5,164 nucleotides of DNA from Chloroflexota bacterium. Lineage in GTDB: Bacteria; Chloroflexota; Dehalococcoidia; Dehalococcoidales; RBG-16-60-22. The notes under the pieces were generated by a model. That model was not told the DNA's origin. It saw only the letters and a list, made by a program, of their open reading frames with translations, and did not search any database. Location: the NCBI GenBank assembly GCA_016875955.1, contig VGOH01000091.1, positions 1-5,164 of the forward strand, in the 5' to 3' direction. Each line of letters begins with the position of its first letter. The first letter of the stretch is position 1. Shown one piece after another: positions 1 through 5,164 of the stretch. A program made the translations under genes and the position numbers.

Positions 1-262
1 TAGCTGTCAGCTGCTGCTCCTTAAGGGCTTTTTCATAAGCCTGTGGCAGCAGGCGGTTGAGCGCATCTTCAAGTACGCCCTCTTTGCTCAGATATCTTTC
101 CAGCAGGGCACGTGGTGCCTTGCCCTTGCGGAAGCCGGGGATATTTGCCCGCTTCGCCAGACGTTGATAGGCTCCGGTTAAGGCCTCGGCTACTTCCTGT
201 GGCTCCATCTCAATGGTGAGAAATGCCTGACGGTCCTCTGTCTTATCTCTGGTTACCTTCAC
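1..262 (-). CDS. tig: Trigger factor, N-terminal part (cut by window edge)
   Basis: Trigger factor is the ribosome-bound chaperone and peptidyl-prolyl isomerase that meets nascent chains at the exit tunnel. I translated this stretch by hand: 87 codons plus one base are present, covering most of the N-terminal ribosome-binding domain. The signature GFRKGKAP lies at residues 43-50, so F44-R45-K46 fall at the same numbers as the ribosome-docking loop of the E. coli protein. That supports the GTG start at 260-262. An in-frame TGA five codons upstream leaves no room for a longer form with a known start. The Shine-Dalgarno match is imperfect (AAGGCGGG, about 6 nt before GTG). The gene begins 15 nt after the stop of the hydrolase gene, so it is probably co-transcribed and perhaps translationally coupled. 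The PPIase and C-terminal substrate-binding domains lie outside the window. Confidence 0.93.
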   Translation of the reverse strand, partial: MKVTRDKTEDRQAFLTIEMEPQEVAEALTGAYQRLAKRANIPGFRKGKAPRALLERYLSKEGVLEDALNRLLPQAYEKALKEQQLTA

Positions 263-277
263 GTATGTCCCGCCTTT

Positions 278-1204
278 TCACTCAGTGCTTCTTTTATCCT
301 GAAAATATTTTAAAAGACCGGTGATATTCATCGCCACTATACCATCGGCCAGGTACTGATAGAGAGACTCCGTGTCTCTGGCTGGCTCCAGCTCCGAGTA
401 AAGCTGAGCCCTTATCGTTTTAAAGGCGGTCTCATAGCCGCCGTCATTGAATGCCTGAGCTATGAGCCGGTACCAGGCCTTGAGCTTAGTCATCGCTGTC
501 TCTATGCTTTCTCTGACCTTGCTGGTGGCGCCATAGTGGGCGAAGTAAATTAAGCTTGCGTTCAACTCCATTAATCTTTGCAGGGAGCTCAGGGACAGCT
601 CGTAATCAAAGGCTGGCGGCGGCGTGGCCGGCATCAAAACCCTACCTCCGGCAACTGAAATACCGATGGCATCGCCGCTGAACAGGCCGTTATTCCAGCT
701 CTCCAGAACACATAGCTGATGCGGGGCGTGCCCCGGCATATGAAAGATTCGCAGGCTTTGCCTTTCACTGAGTTGAAGCACTTCGCTGCCGGACACCGGC
801 ATGATTCTGTCCGCTTTGATTGGCGTCACCGGCCCGGTCTTCAGCACCATCCGTTCGCCCATGGTGGAGGCGAAGCTCTTCATCAGCCGCTCCGGGTTAA
901 TCAGATGCCTGGCCGCTTTTTCGTGGACTATGACCTGAGCCCTGGGCATATGCTTTATCAGTTCCCCTGCCCCACCAGCGTGGTCAAGATGAATATGGGT
1001 GGTGATAACATAATTTATTTCTGCCGCATCAACCCCAGCTTTTTCTAAACCCTTTAAAACTGCGCCGACCGACGTCGCCGGGCCAGTGTCCACCAGTGCC
1101 TTCTTCTCTTCGTTGATGAGGTAAACACTCCCCCACTTTGGAATACCGTAGAGCAGGTCATCAATTACAAAAATGTTTTCGGCTACTTCTTTTATGTCAA
1201 CCAT
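278..1204 (-). CDS. MBL-fold metallo-hydrolase, substrate unknown
   Basis: This 308-residue protein is a metallo-beta-lactamase-fold hydrolase, presumably cytoplasmic, as no signal peptide or membrane segment is visible. All expected metal ligands are present: D39 in VDTG, the THIHLDH motif with H70, H72, D74 and H75, H159 in MPGHA, D178 in SGDA, and H223 in FAHYG. This is the set for a two-metal (usually Zn or Fe) site. The catalytic fold ends near residue 230. About 80 mostly helical residues follow, a tail that may shape the active site or a dimer contact. The ATG directly follows the aspS stop (TAG-ATG, no gap) with only a weak GAAGAAG upstream, so translation probably depends on ribosomes finishing aspS. 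The family includes glyoxalase II-like thioesterases, lactonases, nucleases and phosphodiesterases. Nothing here picks one, and the position between aspS and tig does not settle it. Confidence 0.9.
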   Translation of the reverse strand: MVDIKEVAENIFVIDDLLYGIPKWGSVYLINEEKKALVDTGPATSVGAVLKGLEKAGVDAAEINYVITTHIHLDHAGGAGELIKHMPRAQVIVHEKAARHLINPERLMKSFASTMGERMVLKTGPVTPIKADRIMPVSGSEVLQLSERQSLRIFHMPGHAPHQLCVLESWNNGLFSGDAIGISVAGGRVLMPATPPPAFDYELSLSSLQRLMELNASLIYFAHYGATSKVRESIETAMTKLKAWYRLIAQAFNDGGYETAFKTIRAQLYSELEPARDTESLYQYLADGIVAMNITGLLKYFQDKRSTE

Positions 1205-3004
1205 CTATTCTTCTTCACGCAAAAGGATATGCAGCTCGGCAAGTTGCTCTTCCGTGACCGATGCCGGGGCGTTGAAGGTCAAATCCACAGCGCTCTGGTT
1301 CTTGGGGAAAGCGATTACCTCGCGGATGGTCTCCCTGCCCGCCAGCAGCATCACGAGGCGGTCAATGCCCAGTGCGATGCCGCCGTGCGGTGGCGCGCCA
1401 TATTCAAACGCTTCCAGCATGTGCCCGAAACGGTCATCAATCTGCGGGTCGGTATAGCCGAGCAGCCGGAACACCCTGCGCTGGAGCTTTGCCGTGTGAA
1501 TCCTGAGGCTGCCGCCACCGATTTCAAATCCGTTGCATACCATGTCATAGTGCTTGCCGCGCATTTTCTCCGGAGTCTTTTCCAGCAACGGCTCGTCTTC
1601 ATCCCAAGGTCTGGTGAAGGGATGGTGCTCCGGCTCCCAGCGTCCGGTCTCCTCATTCTTTCTCAAAAGAGGGAAATTTTTAACATAGGCAAAGGCCAGC
1701 GTATTCGGGTCAGCCAGCTTGAGTCGCTGCCCAACCTCCTGCCGGAGCGCGCCCAGCGCTTCGTTCACGGTTCTGGCCGTGCCGGCGATGATAAGCAGCA
1801 GATCACCGAGGCTGGCTTCCAGGCGCTCGGCCATTGCCTTGACCTGCTCCAGAGTCAGGAATTTGGCGGCCACCGAGTGCACCATGTCAGCAGTTAATTT
1901 TTCCAGACTGCCACTCTCTGCTCCACCAAGCGCTATGGTTATCAGCCCACCCGCCCCATGGCTGCGGGCCAGCTGGTTCAAATCATCAAGCTGTTTCCGA
2001 CTGTAACTGGCACAGCCTGGCACCAGCACGCCTTTTACCTTGCCTTCCTCGGCAATCGCTGCGGTGAAAATATCAAAAGCCGACTGCGCCGCTATATCCG
2101 ACAGGTCTTTAATCTCAAGGCCGAAACGCAGGTCCGGTTTGTCCGAGCCGAAACGGTTCATGACATCATCATAGCTGAAGCGTGGAAACGGCGTCGCAAT
2201 CTTGGCATCCGGCTTGATGGTCGTTACCAGAGCGGTGAATAGCCGCTCCATCAGCTTCAGGATATCCTCGTCTTCCACAAAACTCATTTCAAGGTCGAGC
2301 TGGGTGAACTCGGGCTGGCGGTCAGCCCTGGTGTCTTCGTCACGGAAGCAGCGGGCTATCTGATAGTACTTCTCCATGCCCGCGACCATCAGCAGCTGCT
2401 TGAGCTGCTGGGGTGACTGGGGCAGCGCGTAGAACTTGCCGGGCTGGACACGGCTTGGCACCAGATAGTCGCGAGCGCCTTCTGGAGTGCTCTTGATTAG
2501 TATGGGCGTTTCAATCTCAATGAAGCCCTCAGCATCAAGAAAGTCACGGATGAATTTGACCACGCGATGGCGCAGCATTATGTTTTCCCTCATGCCGGCC
2601 CGCCGCAGGTCAAGATAGCGATACCTGAGGCGCAGGTTCTCCTCCACCTCAATCTCTTCATTGATGTAGAACGGGGGAGTCCGGGATGGGTTCAGGATTT
2701 CAACCTCATGTGCGGTGACCTCAACCTCTCCGGTGGGCAACCTGGGATTCTCTGTTCCCGACGGACGTTTGACCACTTCACCCTTCACGCGCACCACGTA
2801 TTCGCTGCGCAGGCGGTTGGCCACCCTGTGGCAGGACTTTGAGACTTCAGGATTGAAAGCCACCTGCACGATGCCTTCCCGGTCGCGGAGGTCGATGAAG
2901 ATAAGACCGCCGTGGTCGCGACGTCTATCCACCCATCCCGCCAGTGCCACTGTCTGGCCAAGGTGCTCTTTATTTAATTCACCACAACTGTGACTTTTCA
3001 GCAA
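1205..3004 (-). CDS. aspS: Aspartyl-tRNA synthetase, bacterial type with GAD domain
   Basis: This class II synthetase charges tRNA with aspartate in the cytoplasm. At 599 residues it has the usual bacterial length. The N-terminal OB-fold that reads the anticodon covers about residues 1-105 (GWVDRRRD at 23-30). The flipping loop, which closes over the amino acid, is at TPEGARDY 173-180. Motif 2 starts at RCFRDED 218-224 and runs to QLDLE near 239. The bacterial GAD insert spans about 290-425. Motif 3 (GIALGIDR, ending at R549) and the usual C-terminal tail with FPKNQSAVDL complete it. The start is TTG with AGGGGG 6 nt upstream, and the first residues align with the family N-terminus without a gap. 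H31, and G83 aligned with E. coli K82, are residues linked to non-discriminating enzymes that also charge tRNA(Asn). The gene lies 29 nt after the E1-beta gene with no T-box or terminator between. Confidence 0.97.
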   Translation of the reverse strand: MLKSHSCGELNKEHLGQTVALAGWVDRRRDHGGLIFIDLRDREGIVQVAFNPEVSKSCHRVANRLRSEYVVRVKGEVVKRPSGTENPRLPTGEVEVTAHEVEILNPSRTPPFYINEEIEVEENLRLRYRYLDLRRAGMRENIMLRHRVVKFIRDFLDAEGFIEIETPILIKSTPEGARDYLVPSRVQPGKFYALPQSPQQLKQLLMVAGMEKYYQIARCFRDEDTRADRQPEFTQLDLEMSFVEDEDILKLMERLFTALVTTIKPDAKIATPFPRFSYDDVMNRFGSDKPDLRFGLEIKDLSDIAAQSAFDIFTAAIAEEGKVKGVLVPGCASYSRKQLDDLNQLARSHGAGGLITIALGGAESGSLEKLTADMVHSVAAKFLTLEQVKAMAERLEASLGDLLLIIAGTARTVNEALGALRQEVGQRLKLADPNTLAFAYVKNFPLLRKNEETGRWEPEHHPFTRPWDEDEPLLEKTPEKMRGKHYDMVCNGFEIGGGSLRIHTAKLQRRVFRLLGYTDPQIDDRFGHMLEAFEYGAPPHGGIALGIDRLVMLLAGRETIREVIAFPKNQSAVDLTFNAPASVTEEQLAELHILLREEE

Positions 3005-3020
3005 TGCCCGCCCCCTGAAA
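2996..3020 (-). other. Inverted repeat enclosing the aspS ribosome site and TTG start
   Basis: TTTCAG (3015-3020) and CTGAAA (2996-3001, aspS codons 2-3) are perfect 6-bp arms around a 13-nt loop. The loop holds most of the Shine-Dalgarno sequence and the whole TTG start codon. The stem is AU-rich with a long loop, so it would be weak. It could present or mask the start site, or be coincidental. Confidence 0.25.
3011..3016 (-). promoter_or_regulatory. Ribosome binding site that decides the TTG start of aspS
   Basis: AGGGGG lies 6 nt before TTG at 3002-3004. No ATG or GTG is usable at this position, and the protein from this TTG aligns with the AspRS family start, so this site supports the rare start codon. 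Confidence 0.65.
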
Positions 3021-3033
3021 CGCTGCTCTCCGG

Positions 3034-4011
3034 TTAAATGACCGCTTTGACCGTATTGACGATGGTTGCCTCCTGGGGCAGCACCACCCTCTCCAGCGCA
3101 CGGTTAACCGGTATGATAACATCGGGAGTGGCCACACGCTGTATCGGTGCATCCAGGTGGTCAAAGGCACGCTCCTGAACCAGCGCCGCAATCTCGGCAC
3201 CGACGCCGCATGTTTTCATCGCTTCGTGGGCAATTATCAGCTTCCCGGTCTTCTTTACCGAAGCAATTACGGTGTCTATATCCAGCGGGCGAAGCGTTCT
3301 CGGGTCAACGACCTCCACATCAACCCCCTCGGCCGCCAGCGTTTGCGCCGCATTAAGCGTCTTGGGCAACATTGTTCCCCAGGCCACAATGGTGATATCT
3401 TTGCCCTCTCTCTTGACCTCTGCCTCCCCCAGCGGGATAAGATATTCTTCTGTCGGCACCGGTCCGCTGACACCATAGAGGACTCCCGGCTCCAGGCAGA
3501 TAACCGGGTTGGGGTCTCTGATGGCCGATTTCATCAGCCCTTTAATGTCATAAGGCGTGGACGGCATGATTACCTTCAAGCCAGGTACATGGACAAACCA
3601 GGCTTCAAAGCTCTGCGAGTGCTGCCCGCCCAGGCCAATGCCCCCCTCGGCGGCGGCCCTGATGACCAGGGATACCTCGGGGTGCCCTCCGGACAGGTAG
3701 CGCATTTTGGCCGTCTGGTTGACGATTTCGTCCATGCAGATGGTCATCCAGTCCACCCGCATTATCTCGGCGATGGGACGCATCCCGGCCATGGCTGCCC
3801 CCAGCGCATAGCCCACGATAGCCGTTTCCGATATCGGCGTATCGAGCACCCGCTCGCCACCGAATTTAGCATATATACCTGGAGTGGCACCGAACGCACC
3901 GCCCAGAACGCCGACGTCCTCCCCCATGAGGAATACTCTATCGTCACGTGCCATCTCCTCTATGATGGCCTCGGCTAATGCTTCACGGTAACTTATCTGT
4001 CGCTGAGGCAT
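3034..4011 (-). CDS. pdhB: 2-oxoacid dehydrogenase E1 component, beta subunit (pyruvate or acetoin type)
   Basis: This is the beta chain of the heterotetrameric E1 enzyme that uses thiamine diphosphate to decarboxylate pyruvate (or cleave acetoin) and transfers the acyl group to lipoyl-E2. Its 325 residues match the usual length. The N-terminal pyrimidine-binding domain has FLMGEDVG at 27-34, DTPISE at 57-62 (E62 is the expected glutamate that activates the cofactor), VNQTAKMRYLSGG at 97-109 and QHSQS at 130-134 (H131 near the active site). PGLKVIMPSTPYDIKGL at 143-159 follows. The C-terminal transketolase-like domain includes VDPRTLRPLD at 235-244. The ATG abuts the alpha-subunit stop (TAA-ATG), and its AAGGAG ribosome site at 4020-4025 lies inside the end of the alpha gene, which suits 1:1 production. 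Pyruvate and acetoin enzymes cannot be told apart from sequence alone; the symbol assumes pyruvate. Confidence 0.93.
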   Translation of the reverse strand: MPQRQISYREALAEAIIEEMARDDRVFLMGEDVGVLGGAFGATPGIYAKFGGERVLDTPISETAIVGYALGAAMAGMRPIAEIMRVDWMTICMDEIVNQTAKMRYLSGGHPEVSLVIRAAAEGGIGLGGQHSQSFEAWFVHVPGLKVIMPSTPYDIKGLMKSAIRDPNPVICLEPGVLYGVSGPVPTEEYLIPLGEAEVKREGKDITIVAWGTMLPKTLNAAQTLAAEGVDVEVVDPRTLRPLDIDTVIASVKKTGKLIIAHEAMKTCGVGAEIAALVQERAFDHLDAPIQRVATPDVIIPVNRALERVVLPQEATIVNTVKAVI

Positions 4012-5004
4012 TTATTTCACTCCTTCCTTGGCATAAATCCAGGTGAAAGCCGTCTCCGGTGCGGGTTCGGGGCTGTTCCGGGCGAAATCAGCTGCGTCGT
4101 CAAATAGCTTCTGGCACTCCGCATCGATTTGCCCTGCCTTTTTATCGTCTAAATAGCCCAGCTCTTTGAGCTTAGCGCGGAATATCTTTACCGGGTCCTT
4201 GTTGGCCGCCCAGTCATCAATCTCGCCTTCGGGCCGGTAAACGTTGCCGCCGGGCATCTGGTCCATGCGCATACTGTGCCCGCGCAGGCGGAAGGATATG
4301 GCTTCAATCAGGCTCGGGCCATCGCCTTTCCTGGCCCGGTCTGCAGCGCTTTTCACCGCCTCGTAGACAGCGATTACGTCCGTCCCATCAACACGGTATC
4401 CCGGCATGTCATAAGCGCTGGCCCGGGCCGATATGTCAATATTACCACAGGCCTTGCACTGGGGCATGGACAGGCCATACTGGTTATTGGTGCAGACAAA
4501 CACCGTTGGCACCTTCCACACCGCTGCCAGGTTCAATCCCTCGTGAAAAGTGCCCCGGTTGGCCGCGCCATCGCCGAAAAAGCCGAGGCAAATCTGTCCC
4601 GTCTGACGCATCTTGATGGCCAGGCCCACGCCGCCGGCGATATTGATGCCAGCACCAACAATGCCATTGGTGCCAAGTATCTGCCGACTGAAATCGGAGA
4701 GGTGCATTGACCCGCCCTTGCCTCCGGTGCAGCCGGTTGCCTTGCCGAGCACCTCGGCCAGTATTACTTTTATATCCGCGCCTCTGGCCAGCAGGTGCCC
4801 ATGAGCACGATGTGTGGAGATTATGTAGTCCCCGTCGGCCAGAGCACTGCAGGCGCCCACCGCAACCGCCTCCTCCCCGATGGAGACGTGCCCGGTGCCG
4901 GGGACAAGCCCCTGCTTGGCAAACTCGGTGATACCTTCTTCAAAATGGCGAATGGTCAGCATACGCCGGTACATATTCAACAGCGCTTCTTTGGTCAGTG
5001 GCAT
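4012..5004 (-). CDS. pdhA: 2-oxoacid dehydrogenase E1 component, alpha subunit (pyruvate or acetoin type)
   Basis: This alpha chain carries the diphosphate-binding side of the thiamine-diphosphate site. Its 330 residues are close to bacterial PdhA and AcoA lengths. Visible motifs are GHVSIGEEAVAVG (38-50), STHRAHGH (63-70, with H65 and H68), GKGGSMH (95-101), and the cofactor motif from GDGAANRG (144-151) to NN (173-174), which binds Mg and diphosphate. RGHS at 241-244 begins the active-site loop. Between S244 and YRPEGE the loop has 11 residues, about five more than in the relatives I recall. CKAC at 183-186, just after the cofactor motif, is also unusual. The ATG has AAAGGAGA ending 4 nt upstream. 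This is the first gene of the apparent operon. The short form without an N-terminal extension is closest, from memory, to acetoin or Gram-positive-type pyruvate E1, rather than the single-chain AceE. Confidence 0.93.
   Translation of the reverse strand: MPLTKEALLNMYRRMLTIRHFEEGITEFAKQGLVPGTGHVSIGEEAVAVGACSALADGDYIISTHRAHGHLLARGADIKVILAEVLGKATGCTGGKGGSMHLSDFSRQILGTNGIVGAGINIAGGVGLAIKMRQTGQICLGFFGDGAANRGTFHEGLNLAAVWKVPTVFVCTNNQYGLSMPQCKACGNIDISARASAYDMPGYRVDGTDVIAVYEAVKSAADRARKGDGPSLIEAISFRLRGHSMRMDQMPGGNVYRPEGEIDDWAANKDPVKIFRAKLKELGYLDDKKAGQIDAECQKLFDDAADFARNSPEPAPETAFTWIYAKEGVK
4020..4025 (-). promoter_or_regulatory. Ribosome binding site of E1-beta, inside the E1-alpha gene
   Basis: AAGGAG lies within the last codons of the alpha subunit, 8 nt before the beta ATG. 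The alpha stop TAA occupies the three bases directly before that ATG, so the two genes are likely translationally coupled. Confidence 0.75.
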
Positions 5005-5008
5005 ATTG

Positions 5009-5016
5009 TCTCCTTT
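5009..5016 (-). promoter_or_regulatory. Ribosome binding site of E1-alpha
   Basis: AAAGGAGA lies 4 nt before the ATG at 5002-5004, with the GGAG core 5 nt away. It is the most consensus-like site in the window together with that of E1-beta, and it fixes the start of the first gene. Confidence 0.8.
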
Positions 5017-5025
5017 GCCTTATGA

Positions 5026-5039
5026 AATTGAGCCCAATT
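5026..5039 (-). other. Small hairpin in the 5' leader
   Basis: AATTG and CAATT form a perfect 5-bp stem around a 4-nt loop, about 10 nt upstream of the E1-alpha ribosome site. There is no U-run after it, so it is not a typical terminator. It may stabilise the mRNA end or be chance. Confidence 0.3.
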
Positions 5040-5060
5040 CGTGCCTTTGACTTCTTCTGA

Positions 5061-5066
5061 AAGATA
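5061..5066 (-). promoter_or_regulatory. -10 box of proximal promoter P2 (extended, TGG-TATCTT)
   Basis: On the minus strand this reads TATCTT, four of six bases of the consensus, and is preceded by TGG, which fits an extended -10 element. With the TTGACG box 17 bp away it makes the best promoter in the leader. Transcription would start near 5053-5055, giving a 5' leader of about 50 nt before the E1-alpha ATG and serving all five genes. Confidence 0.55.
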
Positions 5067-5083
5067 CCATAATTTACCCTGCT

Positions 5084-5089
5084 CGTCAA
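5084..5089 (-). promoter_or_regulatory. -35 box of proximal promoter P2 (TTGACG)
   Basis: On the minus strand this reads TTGACG, five of six bases of the sigma70 -35 consensus. It lies exactly 17 bp from the TATCTT -10 box at 5061-5066. It is predicted by eye from sequence only. Confidence 0.55.
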
Positions 5090-5129
5090 AATGGTGCCGC
5101 TCATTTGAAACCGCTTGTCTACTTCTATT

Positions 5130-5158
5130 AAGATACTTTCTAGACGGGGCCGTTTCAA
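5130..5158 (-). promoter_or_regulatory. Candidate distal promoter P1 (TTGAAA, 17 bp, TATCTT)
   Basis: TTGAAA at 5153-5158 and TATCTT at 5130-5135 are separated by 17 bp on the minus strand. The -10 hexamer is identical to that of P2, and both boxes sit exactly 69 bp upstream of theirs. There is no TG extension here. The start would be near 5123, giving a leader of about 120 nt. It is weaker evidence than P2, but the matching geometry supports it. Confidence 0.4.
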
Positions 5159-5164
5159 GAGACA

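Noticed and set aside
719..1048. Plus-strand 109-codon frame
   Set aside because: It is antisense to the hydrolase metal-site region, whose motifs are complete on the minus strand.
1229..1897. Plus-strand open frame of 222 codons
   Set aside because: It is antisense to the conserved 3' third of aspS; its product has no family features.
3005..3033. Possible terminator between E1-beta and aspS
   Set aside because: The only inverted repeat extends into aspS codons 2-3, is AU-rich and has no U-run after it.
3157..3978. Long open frame on the plus strand (273 codons)
   Set aside because: It is antisense to E1-beta, which has full family motifs. The translation has no recognisable domain and there is no ribosome site. 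GC-rich codon use in the real gene explains it.
4276..4710. Plus-strand open frame of 144 codons
   Set aside because: It is antisense to the thiamine-diphosphate motif region of E1-alpha, which is clearly the coding strand.
4940..5158. Minus-strand 72-codon frame covering the leader and the start of E1-alpha
   Set aside because: It runs through both promoter candidates and overlaps E1-alpha in another frame; there is no ribosome site or recognisable product.
5005..5164. Possible tRNA or T-box riboswitch in the leader
   Set aside because: There is no T-arm consensus, no cloverleaf and no T-box sequence; aspS also lies two genes downstream.

Overview
The window holds five protein genes, all on the minus strand and packed head to tail. 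Transcription runs from the right end (about 5160) to the left end (1). The order is E1-alpha of a thiamine-diphosphate 2-oxoacid dehydrogenase, its E1-beta partner, aspartyl-tRNA synthetase (aspS), a metallo-beta-lactamase-fold hydrolase of unknown substrate, and the first 87 codons of trigger factor (tig), which runs off the left edge. No RNA gene, mobile element, CRISPR array or long repeat was seen.

Layout: 5005-5164 is a non-coding leader with two sigma70-like promoter candidates, each with a 17-bp spacer and the same -10 hexamer. 4012-5004 and 3034-4011 are the E1 pair, joined by a TAA-ATG junction with no gap. After 29 nt, aspS (1205-3004) starts at TTG behind a G-rich Shine-Dalgarno sequence. 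The hydrolase (278-1204) follows at a TAG-ATG junction, again with no gap. Tig starts at GTG after 15 nt. I see no terminator between any pair of genes, so one transcript probably carries a central-carbon enzyme, a tRNA synthetase, a hydrolase and a ribosome-bound chaperone.

Organism: a bacterium of moderately high GC. The bacterial GAD-domain AspRS, the trigger factor N-terminus and the compact layout remind me of Chloroflexota of the Dehalococcoidia type. This comes from recalled family resemblance, not from a search, and is only moderately secure. AspRS carries His31 and a Gly aligned with E. coli Lys82, the residues associated with non-discriminating AspRS. The cell may therefore make Asn-tRNA through Asp-tRNA(Asn) and the GatCAB amidotransferase.

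How the genes may work together: the E1 subunits form one enzyme that decarboxylates pyruvate (or acetoin) and passes the acyl group to a lipoylated E2. E2 and E3 are not in the window. AspRS and trigger factor are translation and folding housekeeping proteins. Nothing here looks like a defence system, biosynthetic cluster or clearly new system. The points most worth a second look are the mixed operon, the paired promoters, the AspRS specificity residues and a CxxC motif in E1-alpha.
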